Assembly (NCBI GenBank): GCA_033980235.1
Contig: CM067070.1
Span: 11,354,046 to 11,418,045 of the forward strand
Direction of reading: 5' to 3'
From: Diadema setosum
Taxonomy: Eukaryota; Echinodermata; Echinoidea; Diadematoida; Diadematidae
DNA length: 64,000 bases
The position numbers were made by a program, and so were the translations under genes. Positions 20,478 to 32,313 of the stretch are shown here, piece after piece. Position 1 is the first letter of the stretch. Each line of letters starts with the position of its first letter. The notes below the pieces were generated by a model that saw only the letters and a program-made list of their open reading frames with translations, was not told where the DNA came from and made no database searches.

Positions 20478-21160
20478 TGTGACCCTGCACCTCAAAGCAA
20501 ACAAAAAGTTGCCAGACGTGCATTTTTAGTTAAGACCATATTCTGAAAGAGCAGACTTTAAGCTTTAAAATGATGTATAACTCAAATCAAATGGACTCTC
20601 CTAACCCATCTAAATATTGGGAAAAAAAAGCACAAACTCAGGAAAAGTGTGAACTGAGAAAACAGGTTCTGAAGTACAGTGTCTATTCAAGCGCTTAATC
20701 TTTACCAAACCGTGCTGGCTGTGCGATGAATGGGACAAAAAACAGGAAGTAAATCACCATAGTAACAACAATGAAGGGATTATGAGATTAAACCGAAATT
20801 AAGCATGCCTCATTAACACATTCTGTCCATAATTAATTCCAACTTTAAAAGCGGTAGCACTATCCTTTCAAAAGTTATTAGAGTTGAAAGTGAAGAGTGT
20901 GGACAAGGTTTTTCAGAAATGAAAAAGGGATTCTAAAGACACACCTAATCACACTATTCTACCAAAAATGTTCGAGATAAACTGCTAAAAAACACACTTT
21001 TCTGCCCGTTTTATGATAAAAATTGTAGCATAATGTAAAAGAAGACCCGCTCTTTCAGAAAATATGAAAAAGTCAAGTTCGGCTAGGTTGACCCATTTCA
21101 CTTATTTTCAGTCCTCGCGCAAAATCAGTGTGTGCGACTTTATGTTCGTGCACGGTTACA
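20478..21160 (+). mobile_element. TGTGACC TIR transposon, full-length copy
   Basis: A 683-bp non-coding element. Its left end tgtgaccctgcac...caaacaaaaagt is the imperfect inverse of its right end actttatgttcgtgcacggttaca. Another copy at 57513-58195 is very similar over the same span. Others lie at 35616-41028 (interrupted), 2150-2610 and 33630-34010 (partial, inverted). No transposase frame is present, so it is non-autonomous. Confidence 0.8.
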
Positions 21161-21214
21161 TTTATTTACCTGTGTTTATAATTTACGTTTTATAATCGAA
21201 AAGGGTAATTCTAG

Positions 21215-21411
21215 TATTACGGAATGAGGGAAATTCGTGACACGGAATCAAATCATCATCACACGAAATCTTAAGGTCATAACAACTTTATTCCTCCCTC
21301 TGGATTCCTCGGACGGCATGGTCCCAGCGTCACTCGAAAATGAGCCATTTTTACTTTTCACCATGGGCCAAAACAAGCCACACCTCTTTGTATAAATGCA
21401 TATTCATGACA
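21215..21411 (-). repeat. 3' LTR of the outer gypsy element
   Basis: 197 bp, aligned end to end with 32897-33097. Minus-strand start is tgtcatgaatatgc and end is ccgtaata. Confidence 0.85.
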
Positions 21412-21428
21412 TATCTCCCCCATAGAAG
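21412..21428 (-). other. polypurine tract of the outer element
   Basis: On the minus strand ttctatgggggagata lies directly before the 3' LTR. It is the expected plus-strand primer position. Confidence 0.6.
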
Positions 21429-23494
21429 AAAGTTTGCCTATCTTTGATGGTCAACACTTTCTTACAAAATAAGAAATGAATATGCGCTACTGTATTTAAT
21501 TTACTTACTTATAACGCAACGTACAACGTATGCATGTGTATACTGGTACTTTCCAGTTGGACTATCAAACCAATAAAATCGTTAGCTAAACTACTAAACT
21601 GTGCAGGCTTCAAACGAGCGATTAAACACAAAGAATCGATCGTTCTTTTTAAATCGATTAATTACGATGATCGATCAACTCTTTACATCGATCTTATATC
21701 AGTGGGATACACTGTAATCGATTATTACCTCGATTATTACCTCGATTATTACCTCGATAATTTCACACAACAGTGTATAACATCATATAACATCATATGA
21801 CATCATACCATACCGCCTTTACGTATTATACAAATGACATCATCAAACTTTCACTGGTTGGTGCAAACGAACACTCATTGTAAAGACATTCACATCTGTA
21901 TGAATATTCATGACGGCAATAGCATGCTACGTGCGCGACGGTACCTATACGCAAGTCACCTAATGAATATGCATAAAAACGAACGAGAACGGCCTAGCAC
22001 TTACTACGTTGCTACGCAACAACCTCATTACCTATGTCGGAATGCGGGTACCTCATTAAATATGTTCGCACTCTGAAAACGGATCAACATCCTACCTATA
22101 CACATAAATACAAGCATTACAGGTGGTTTACAGTTGTGACAAACGTCTGTATGGTTTCCAATGCACTGAATATTGGCAATATTCACTCAAATAAACTCAA
22201 GTGTATGTTATGATGCAAAACAATGTCAGAATCCTGCATTGAACTTGAAAACATGTAAACATATTGTAGCTGTATATCACAATTTAAAGGTGTACAAAAC
22301 ATGCCTACATAGTGATAATGCACTATAACAGGATAATTATACCTCCTGCATCATGCTTGAAGCTTACTGCTCTAAAAAAGGGTACATGTCTGTACAGCTT
22401 GTACTTTCACACATGTACTGTACATTTGCATAATTATTCATGAAAAATATGAAACATACATTGGAACAACTGGTTCACTTTGGTATTTCCTTGCACACAT
22501 GAAACTTTCCACAAACTGCTTCTATGAAATACACAGTATGGCTTTCTCTGCGTGCATAAAAATACAGCTGTCTATGTATACTATCATTATACATTACACA
22601 AAATTAATTCTTTAAACACATGTGATGAGTCAATCTTTTCCAAGCCATAATCTTCCTAACATTCACCTGGAATTATGAAAGATGGTATTTCTTTTAAACA
22701 CTTTTCGCATAGAATCTTTGACTCATCGTACTGACCTTGTATCAGTATGACAATAGGAAATAGAAAAACATATTTCTGTGACACACCTCAGTACAAATCT
22801 TATACACGAAATACACTTTGAATCAACTTTTGACAGCTCAAAAATAAATAATATTTCTGACACAATTTTGCTTCTATTTTTTTTTTTCATAAAGAGAAAA
22901 CTACCACCTTGAATTTCCAAATGGATGACCTTATGCCACAAATTGTACTAAACAGCATATATGCATCCTCTGGTTTTTACAAGCAAATGAACTTTGAAAA
23001 TTAAACCTCTTTCTGCATCATAATCTGCATCTTTTCTTCATACAGAATTTTGTTGTGAAGATATGAACTACTGTACAACTGAATACAACATTCCTTTTGT
23101 GGGTTTTTTACCTGATTTGACAAAATGTGAAATCACAAACCGAAAAAAACATTTACTTCTGTATGATCTAAAATTTGTTTACACAACATGACAATACATT
23201 ATGTTCATCTTTATGACTGCATGCATAGCCTCACAAAAATGATAATGTTGACATATGAATATCAAACAAATTATACACTTGGTATGCAAAAAAAAAAAAC
23301 AACAACACAAAACAAACAATCATGTGTATCATACACCAACACATTCCAGTCTTTTGGAAGTTTGAACAATGTATGAACATTGACTTCCAGCTATTGAGCG
23401 TCCAGCGTTGAATTATTTTAACAGCCATTGTCACAATGTTCACAGTTATCAACGTTCATTTTTTCGCTCTTACGGAAGTCTGCATCCATATCAT
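21429..23494 (-). other. 3' non-coding region of the outer element
   Basis: About 2 kb between the pol stop codon and the polypurine tract with no recognisable domain. It has an ATCGAT-rich cluster at 21630-21760 that includes three tandem cgattattacct units. No sign of an integrase or envelope frame was found. Confidence 0.5.
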
Positions 23495-25987
23495 TTATGC
23501 TCTGGAAAGCGCATCAGCGATTATGTTGTCCTTTCCTTTGATGTGAGTCACTTTCAGTCCATATGGCTGCAGAAACAGGCTCCATCGAAAGAGTCTCAGG
23601 TTCTTACTGCGAAATCTCTCCAGGAAAGTCAACGGGTTGTGGTCTGTATATTCAGTTACCTCAGGCGAGTTGCTCAGGTACACCTCGAAATGTTGAACTG
23701 CTAACACCAGACCCAAGCACTCCTTTTCTATGGTGGAGTATCTCTGCTGATGTCTGTTCAACTTCTTGGAGAAGTAGCTGACAGGTTTCAGGAGACCAGA
23801 TTTGTCCTTTTGTAGGAGTACAGCTCCAACCCCTACATCGCTGGCATCCACGGCGAGCTGAAAAGGTGTCTCGAAGTTTGGCGCCTCCAGCACTGAATCA
23901 GACATCAGCACCACTTTCAGTCTGTTGAATGCTGTCTCACAGGCTCCTGACCAGTCAAATTTGACCCCCTTCTTGAGAAGGTCCGTCAGCGGGGCTACCA
24001 CATCACTGAAGTTTGGCACGAATTTACGGTAAAAACCGCACATCCCAAGAAAACGACGGAGCTCTTTCTTGGAGGAGGGGGAGGGGAAATCTATGATTGC
24101 CTGGACTTTGGCACTACGTGGAGACACACTACCTTGACCTATCTCAGACTCTGACAATTGATCAAGCAATATCTCTGGATTAGACATCACCTTGGAATTG
24201 TCTACCCTGGGAATCATTCCTGACTTGAAGTCTATTTCAGATAGACTGTCTGCATCACTGGATACATCATCCTGTACATGAACCACAGCAACAACAGAAG
24301 AGTCGTTCATGCTCTTACCACCTGCATCTGTTTCTCCCTGTGCTTCAATCGAAGCAGACTGACTGAAATTTGGCTCAGAATGAACAGCTTCATCCATACT
24401 CTCACTCGTTTCGGTGAGAACTGTACCGCTCAGTGTAACTTCAGCTTCATCATCTTCATTCTTGTTCTCTTTCTCTCTCACTGCTTGTGCCCTTGACACT
24501 ACACACAATGGAACAATACCTGGGATTTCCTGCTCCAAGGTTTCTGTAGCTGAATCGCTAACAGGTTGAAAACACACAACGGGTGATGGCACTACCTTAC
24601 CACCAGCCATATCATTTCCCAACAAAAGAGAAATACCTCTCATCTGCAAATTGTCCACAACACCAACTGTCACCAACCCAGACACAAGTTGACTCTTCAA
24701 CTCAACACTGCATAGCGGGATGGGTTTATATCCCATATTGACATCCTGGATAAGAATCTGTTTGCCACTGAAATCACTTTCATCCAATGATGACTGATCT
24801 GCGACGAGAAAAGTTTGTGTGGCCCCTGTATCTCTCAAAATGGTGACAGGAATCTCATCACCCCTACTGAATCTGACCACACCACAGGACACAAAATCCT
24901 TGTACCTCTCATCAATCTCATCATCATCTTTCATACACTGAGTCTGAGTTGCTACACTCTGACTCATTCCATGCACTCCACTTGACACATGTACAAAACC
25001 ATTTGGCTCTGACTTCTCTTGTTTTCCAGCATTTTTCAGCTTTAGCTTAGGGCACTGAGTTTTTACATGTCCCTCAGACTTACAGTAGTAGCAAATGAGC
25101 TTTCTTTCATTCCTAACACCACTAGCACTACTCTGCTTAGCACTACCACTTGCTGAATGAGCTTCACCAGACTTCTCTCCCTGGGAAAATTTCCGCCTAA
25201 CAGGGGGTGACCTCTTCACCTTATGCGTTAGCTCATAACTGTCAGCCACCATCGCAGCAGACTTTACGGTGGATTCCTTCGAGTCGTTTACATGCGTCCG
25301 CACGTCAACTGCCATGCCACGTTTGCACTCTTCTAGGAGCATAATTTCTCTCAGTGCCTCGTACGTAAGATCTACCTTCAAAGATCTAATCCAACGATCG
25401 AAAGCGACCTCTTTTCTTCTCGCCAATTTAACATGAGTTTCACCTTCGGATCGTCTAATGTTACGAAACAGTTGTCGATATGCCTCTGGCACCTGCTCGT
25501 AGGACTGCAAAATTGCATCTTTCATTTTCTCGTAATCGAATGCATGTTCACAACTCAGAGAGGAGAAAACCGCCCGGGCCTTACCTGTCAGCACTTGCTG
25601 AACCAGCAATGCCCATTCATCCTTCGGCCACTCTAATCTCATTGCTATCCTCTCAAATGTGAAGAAGAATGAATCTAAATCCTTCTCATCAAATTTAGGC
25701 ATCAACTTTGTTCTACTTGCCAAATCAGAACTAATTGACCTCTGACCTCTGTTCTGCATAGAGTCTCTAGCCTGCAAATTTATTGCTTCAAACCGCATCA
25801 TTTCCAACTCCATTCTCTTTCTTTCCATTTCACGCTCATGCTCTGCTGCTCTGAGCCTATCTCTCCGTTCTTCCAACTCTAACATTTCCTTTTCACTCAA
25901 TTCATCTCTCTTACTCAGTGATTTAGGCCTACCTTCCCCTTCACTGTCTGACAATTCCACAGGAGGCACAGTGCTTAACTTTGCATG
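23495..25987 (-). pseudogene. gypsy Gag-protease-RNase H polyprotein, internally deleted
   Basis: An open frame of over 820 codons. In order: a charged coiled-coil-like N-terminal part (about 20-65), a SCAN-like capsid segment (about 120-250, with LTGKARAVFSSLS and PEAYRQLFRNIRR), a CCHC zinc knuckle (293-306), the aspartic protease triad DTGA (380-383), a long acidic spacer, then the reverse transcriptase thumb (ELRRFLGMCGFYRKFVPNF) and RNase H (LAVDASDVGVGAVL through TDHNPLTFL). The catalytic palm of reverse transcriptase and the integrase are absent, yet the frame stays open across the gap. The first Gag codons are displaced to 32314-32472 by the inner element. It cannot be autonomous. Confidence 0.85.
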
Positions 25988-25991
25988 CTTA

Positions 25992-26184
25992 TGTAGTAGT
26001 AGCGCCCCCTAGTGGTTTCACCCTAACCCCCCTGTCTACAGGGGAGGTATAAAAGGGATTTCCAGTGCGCGCATCCCTCAGTTGTGACCTGGAACCTGAT
26101 TGAAAGACATACTGACTGAGCTACAAGACAAGTTACAGTTGCAACTCACCAGTAGTGCCGGTAAGTACTACCGTTACTACAATA
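25992..26184 (+). repeat. 5' LTR of the inner element
   Basis: Begins tgtagtagtagcgcc and ends ttactacaata. No difference from the 3' LTR was seen. It contains ggtataaaaggg at 26047-26058, a good TATA box for the element's own transcription. Confidence 0.9.
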
Positions 26185-26200
26185 GTGGCGTCACGGACAA
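26185..26200 (+). other. primer binding site of the inner element
   Basis: The sequence gtggcgtcacggacaa starts directly after the 5' LTR. TGG one base in is the usual PBS start. The tRNA is not identified. Confidence 0.6.
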
Positions 26201-28675
26201 TTGTCCTACTTCCTGTGCCATTGTTTTCGTGGACATAGAGCCGCAATTTAAGCTGACTCCGCTGCCGCTATTATTTTCGCCAACAGGCGTTGCACTCCTA
26301 TACCGCACCGATACGCGAGGGGTGGAGCACATGCGACGGAGCCGAGGCGAGAGCTCTTGGCAGCGCGAGGGAGCTTGGCGGTGTCCACGTTTGTCGATTG
26401 TTCCTGTAGTGTAACTAGTTTTGTGCTTGTTTTGTCTAATTGTCTTGGTGTGATCGTTTTCATTGGTAATTTTGCTTGTGGGGGAGGAGGAGTGTGTGCC
26501 GATTGTTTGAGTGACAGTGCGTGATTTGTAACATCTTGCACTAGACCAGGCCCACCTGACTTAAGGGAGCCCAAAATTCATTGAAATATCATCTTTTCTG
26601 ATTGTTCTAGTTGCAAGCGTGTTTCGTATTGTTAGTTTGATTGTCGGTGGTGTTTGCTGAAATTATTCTTTGGCGTGATTTCAGCTTGTGAGTGCGATTG
26701 TCATTGTTTGCGTGGTGCGTTTTTCTTTTTAAACGTGGTCCAGGTCTAGATCTCGGTCTGGCCGTGTATACGCGTTACGTTATTTGTGTGGTGGTCGTCT
26801 GCGTGCTAGATCTACATTTGTCATATTTGTTTCACGTGTTTCGTTCCACACGTGTGTCTCGGTGGCTTGGGTAGGTGGACCTCCCTTGCCCCATTCGTTG
26901 CGTGATATCACTGTATTCGTTGCGTGTTGTATCCCTGTGTAAACCTGTGTGTCCCCGTTCAGGCGAGTTTTAACTTGCCTGATATTTCGCGCGATAGCGT
27001 TGCCCGATAGCTCGTGTGTGCGGTGTGTATTCACTGCACTCGCTAGCCGTTCTGTCAAAGCTTCCAGTGTGTTCAGGCTCTGGCGTGCACAGTTCTCCAC
27101 GTCCATCGTGTGTAAGGAGGGAGGGTATTTCCCTGCGGTGAGCTGCGCGCCTGTTGTGCTGGACCTCTCTGGCATCGCGTTCCCCTTTCAGTGTATATTC
27201 GTATAGAGCGGCTATTCGTGTTCTTTCTTCGTGTTTTCTCTGTCGCGCTCTCCTACTTTTCGCAACCTGCGCGATCTCCTTTCTTTCTCGATCGCGTTTT
27301 CTATTGTCGCGCTCATTCTTTCTTTGTTTGTTGCGTCGACATTTTCATTTTCTACTGTCATTCTGACTTTCCTTGCTACCTCTATTTTGAACTTTCCAGT
27401 GCTCTCCTCTCTGTATCTAGGCTGCTTTATTCGTGGAACGTTCGTGTTTTTCTATTTTCGCGGGAGTATTTTGCCCCGCGATTAGTTAGTGGCAGCGGAA
27501 GTCTGTGCATTTCCCCACTTTTTGTGGGAGGTATTCCCCTCTACGTGAGGGAGTGCTACATCCTTCTTTTCGATTGGGAAGGAGGGAGGAAGTGGTGGGC
27601 ACCATTCACTCCTCTTGGTGAGGAGGGCCTGTCATTATTTTCTCCCTTACTCAGGAGGGTTGGATTGCATTTCTCCTTTTGCTGTGCGGAATTGCATCCG
27701 TTTATACAATAATTTTTGATTGTTTGTGTGACTGTCTTTCGACTGACTGGTGCTACAACTTGGCTCATTCAATCTGTATCATTTTGCCGTGCTGAAGGAT
27801 ATCATTCCGGTGAGTACACTGTATCTGATACATTACTCCGTTAACTTTTGATTTGTTTGTTTGGATTATAGATTATTACTATTTGTTTTGATTATCTGTA
27901 GTGTATAAACCTTCATGCTGTTACTGTTATTTTGGATTGTTTAGCAGATACGAAAATAGTTCTGTATCCGTATCCACATTTGACTTGGGCCTAGTTTATA
28001 CTGCTTATGACGTGTGCTGTATTGCTGCTGTGCGTCGGGTGTGTCGCATGACACATTGATTGCGTGTTGTCCTTTTCACTTGTGCTGGTGGTAAAGTTAA
28101 TTGTGACTGATTGTTTTGCTTCTGCCTTTGTGTTTGTACGGTAACTTCTAGCATAAAGAGATTGTGTTTTCATAAATATCTGTTTTTTCTGCAAGCACAG
28201 ATTTATTTCTCTAGCATTGCCATAGTCTATTCTGGTTTTATATTTGTGGGTCCTAGACTCCTGAGTCTTACCCAAGTTGAGTTGTCACTGTGACCTCCCT
28301 ATTCTTGTAATAAGGGAGGAGTGAGATCTGAACAGCTGTGATTATTTTTCAAGTGACATCAGGCAATAGAAACGAATTGTAATTTTTCATTTTAGGTTCG
28401 TAATTAGTAGCCATATATGTTTACAATTATATCTGGTGTTTGTTTTGAATAGTATTTTGGGAGTGTTTGAGTAGTGAAAACTAAAGTGAGCAATAGTTTG
28501 TGTGTCAAATGATGTGTTGCTGATTATGATAATTACAGATTGTGGTAATTGGTATATCATTGGTTAGTACCAGTGAGTATATGTTTAAGGTCTTTTCTTC
28601 ATTAGTACATGTTGATTTAGTTTAGTTATTGGACCTGTTTTAAACATTCGTTGAGTGAATAGGTTGTTTGTATGA
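26201..28675 (+). other. long leader of the inner element
   Basis: About 2.5 kb, T- and G-rich, without a convincing protein. Several open frames here look like chance products of skewed composition. It could hold packaging signals or a replaced coding region. Confidence 0.5.
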
Positions 28676-30375
28676 TTGCTAGTCATGGCGATGCCCATTA
28701 ATTATTTATCCCGTAATGAGTTTGTACGTCTTGGATTGTCGTTAATCCAAGTCAATGACATTTTGAAGCTCCGGAATGAGCATGGAAATGTCACTCAGGA
28801 TTTGTTGGAGTCCTCTGACATTCCAGGGATCGAGGATCTCATCCCGAAATTTGTGTTCTGTCCGCAGTTAGAGCCTGAAGAGTCTTTACCTTCAGACACT
28901 GCGACTGCTGATCCCATTGAGACATCAAGGGGAGGAGTCCAATCTCGGGGGACTTCCCCGTACCCCCATGAGGTATATCCTCCCCCCAGGGAGGGTCAAA
29001 CAGGGAAGAACCCATCTTCCCGTGCAGGGCAGTCGAGTCACTGCTCAGTGCAACAACATAGATCCCGACAAGACACTCTATGTGGGAAGTCATATGGAGG
29101 TGCTTTCAATTATGACACCTCTGCCTCCGATTCCCAAGAATTTGAGGGTGTAGAAATGGGACAAAGGTTTCAGCGACGTGGAGCTTCCAGAGGGAGGAGT
29201 TGGAATGATAGGGAGCACTCTCGAGATAGGGAGAATATTCACTCCCTACCCAAAGAGCATTCATACACACGTATGGGTGGCACGGCATCGCAGTCGGATT
29301 ACAATGAAACCCAGTGGGGTAGGCAGGAGGGGTACCCTCCTAGCTCTGCCAGGAGAAGTGACTCCCATGACTTCTCCAATGATAGGCCTGGGATGGACCT
29401 TCCACACCACTAGGGTTACGAATACCTCCCAAAGACTGTTACCTTTGATGGAACAGGTAATTGGAGGGCGTTTTGCCGCAAATTTGAGGCTTTCGCAAAT
29501 GCGAGAAACTGGAGCCCGGCCCAGCGTTTGGATCAATTATGCTGGTGCCTGCTGGGCAAGGCTAGTAATTTCTTTGAGCTCCTGATTAGTCGCGAGCCGG
29601 AGCTCAAATATTGCGAAGTCATCTATTGCTTTGCAAAACGGTTCGATCGTCAGGAGCCAGCGGAGGCCGCGCAATTAGAGTTCAGCACTGCCAGTCAAAG
29701 CGCGGAGGAATCTCTCTGCGAATGGGCGGATCGTTTGAACGAACTTGCTAGTCGCGCATTTCCAGAAGTCCCAGAGAGAGCGGTGCAGCAACAGCTGGTA
29801 CTCCGTCTATGCCAGGGGTGTACTGACAAGGAGGCAGGGTGGTATGCCCTTGACCGACACCCCCTGAATGTAGACGACGCAGTGGAACCTTACGGTGGTA
29901 TCAACACTCCCGTATAGCAGTATATGGCAGGCCACGCCAAGTCAAGACCATGGCCCTCAACCCAGAAGATGAGGAAGAAGCCCAGGACTGTAGGGTGGAA
30001 AATGCCCCCTTCCATTCAGGTCAAGGAGGTACACGAAATGGCCAACCTTTGCCCACAATGGAGTGCCGATTATCAAACTTAGAAGGCTCTGTTGAACGAT
30101 TGAGTAAGAGGTTGGATCGCCTAGCGTCCATGGAAAACATACTGGGATCCATGGGAAGGAAGTTAGACAACTTGTCCTCCTTAGGAAAACAGTTGAATCA
30201 ACAGAAGGAGCGGCAGAACCCCCGTAATTCTGGGGGAGCTCCAAACTCTCCAGGACAGCAACCCCTTTGCGTCCACTGTGGAAAGGAAGGGCATGTTGAA
30301 AGGGACTGCCCAAAATTGTCTAGATCTAACAACAAGAAGGCCGAGGAGTCAAACTCCTCGGGGTCGGAGGATTAG
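28676..30375 (+). pseudogene. Gag of the inner element, with one stop and one frameshift
   Basis: The N-terminal part starts near the ATG at 28685 and reads open to an in-frame TAG at 29411-29413. The same frame continues after it into the Gag core (NWRAFCRKFEAFANARNWSP, ELLISREPELKY, LCEWADRLNELASRAFPEVP). Near 29880-29900 the frame must shift to continue (RWYQHSRIAVYGRPRQVK) into a coiled-coil-like stretch and a CCHC knuckle, CVHCGKEGHVERDC. The frame ends at 30375. A stop between N-terminal part and core plus one shift could be decay or recoding; this copy cannot decide. Confidence 0.75.
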
Positions 30376-30590
30376 GCCCTGCTCCGACCTGCACAACTGA
30401 GGGCCAACCTTCCACTGATATCCAGTACAGTGCTGGAGATGAGGATGGCAGTAGCCAGCCTGAATTTATCCCAGTATTTCCTATATGGTCAGCAGACAGA
30501 GAGGGAGTAAAACAAGTAGGCGATGCACCCTCTTCTAGTCAGAAAGGAAATACAGGTCAGTCAATTAGAGATGGAGATAAATCCTGTGGG

Positions 30591-31208
30591 GTGAGTCCCT
30601 TGAGGGAGTTGGACCCTCAAACACCCCAAGAGGAGGTGGCTGTATGCAAGGTGAGATCAACTCCCTTGTTTGCAGTACCTATAAAGGTAGGTAACCATTC
30701 TCTGAAGGCAGTGGTGGACACTGCGGCGGAAATATCAATCATATCCCACAAGGTGTATGAAAAGTTACAACCTTGTCCACAAAAGATCGGGGATGTGCTT
30801 ATTTCCGCAGATGGCCGTGATTTGAGGATGCCTGGTATGATTGTAGACCCCATTCGGATCAAGCTAGGGGGTTGTGCGTTCTTGACGGAGGTTTGTGTGG
30901 CCCCTATCGAAGGTGAAATGCTGTTGGGGTTAGATCTCCTCCGTAAGTACAGAGTTATACTGCACCTACAACATTCACGGCTAGAAATTGGGAATGTTCG
31001 CATCCCAATGATGCATGGTGAACAGTCACCATATGGACGAGCTTCTTGCGTGTGCTTGTTGAAACGCGCAATCATCCCTCAAAACACCTTGAAGAGGATT
31101 ACTGGTGTGATACACCAGCCAGGGAAAGATCTTGGGATTAAGTTTACCCAGGATATGCTTGGCGGTATCCTACGCTACTTATGCAGTAAGGTGAAAGGGA
31201 TGGGATAG
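30591..31208 (+). CDS. retroviral-type aspartic protease of the inner element
   Basis: Codes for a pepsin-like retrotransposon protease. The active-site block reads AVVDTAAEISIIS, with alanine in place of the usual glycine of DTG, and the second conserved block reads EGEMLLGLDLLRKY. It follows the zinc knuckle after about 215 bases in another frame, so it may be expressed by recoding or not at all. Nothing resembling reverse transcriptase follows. The DTAA form may lower or abolish activity. Confidence 0.75.
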   Translation: MSPLRELDPQTPQEEVAVCKVRSTPLFAVPIKVGNHSLKAVVDTAAEISIISHKVYEKLQPCPQKIGDVLISADGRDLRMPGMIVDPIRIKLGGCAFLTEVCVAPIEGEMLLGLDLLRKYRVILHLQHSRLEIGNVRIPMMHGEQSPYGRASCVCLLKRAIIPQNTLKRITGVIHQPGKDLGIKFTQDMLGGILRYLCSKVKGMG

Positions 31209-32100
31209 GCATAGATATCAGGGCCACCCCCCTGTAAGGTGTTAACAGAGGTGTAACAAACCACCTCTATGCTTTCTCCTGTGATTGTGGAAGGTGGATT
31301 TATCACACCTTCCATGTAGGGGTTTACCCTGCATAACTCCCCAGTATGCTGGGCGAGTAGCTTCCCTGGTGGTTAGGACACTAGGGAGGAGTATGTTTAA
31401 AAGGCGAGGAAGATCCCATCACCTTTCTTGAGTGTAAGAAGTATTCCCATGCCTGTTTGGAGCTGATACAGCCCAATACCTGTAAAGAGAGTGGTGGCTG
31501 TCACCACTAGATATTAGTCCTATAACCTAATGGGAGGATCAGACCCCCACGCAAGTATAAAGTATAGTTTGTATAGGATGTTGTAGGATAAAAAGGATTT
31601 GGTTAGGTATCTGTTTGAAAACAAAATTAAAGGCATTTTTGGTTTTGGTGGCCAAAACAACATATTTGTTATGGTTCGCCAACTAAGCTTCAGTTGCATT
31701 CTATGCACGTATTTGTTTTAAGAATGTTTTCTTTGGCGGTTTTTATTTGTATATTGGTGTTCCTTGTAATAGGAACAGTCTTATATTTTGGGACTCGGGT
31801 CATCCCATGAGAGGAGTGTTTCCCCTATTTTAAGGTGTTGTTTTTAATGCTAGTTGGGGCTATAGGGTCTTTACTCCCTCCCAAGATCAACGGTCCCTTG
31901 CACCTCCATTCAGTACATGAGTGACCTAGGCGGTGGCCCGCTGAACTGCCCTCGGCAGACCCCCGAGGGCTGGTCAGATTGTGCATTCCCATGGGTGGGG
32001 CTCTGCGAGATCCCCGGTTGTGCGGGATTTGGGGGTTATAGTTAGGTGTTTATTTTGGCCGGGGTTGATTTTTTTTTCCTATTATGCCCCTTGTTTTTTA
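31209..32100 (+). other. 3' non-coding region of the inner element
   Basis: Between the protease stop and the polypurine tract. No domain is visible in any frame, so the pol region is absent, not merely frameshifted. Confidence 0.6.
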
Positions 32101-32120
32101 AAACGGGGGGGGGGGGGGAA
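32101..32120 (+). other. polypurine tract of the inner element
   Basis: The sequence aaac, then about fourteen G, then aa lies directly before the 3' LTR. Confidence 0.75.
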
Positions 32121-32313
32121 TGTAGTAGTAGCGCCCCCTAGTGGTTTCACCCTAACCCCCCTGTCTACAGGGGAGGTATAAAAGGGATTTCCAGTGCGCG
32201 CATCCCTCAGTTGTGACCTGGAACCTGATTGAAAGACATACTGACTGAGCTACAAGACAAGTTACAGTTGCAACTCACCAGTAGTGCCGGTAAGTACTAC
32301 CGTTACTACAATA
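32121..32313 (+). repeat. 3' LTR of the inner element
   Basis: Same length as, and by eye identical to, 25992-26184. Confidence 0.9.

Noticed and set aside
23495..25987. Domesticated host gene with a SCAN domain
   Set aside because: It lies between matching LTRs with target duplications and carries protease and RNase H, so it is a retrotransposon polyprotein.
27191..27712. Open frame of 173 codons in the inner element's leader
   Set aside because: Composition is that of T-rich sequence (many F, L, S, C, Y) and no domain or motif is visible.
29957..30313. Minus-strand frame of 118 codons
   Set aside because: Shadow of the Gag zinc-knuckle region on the other strand.
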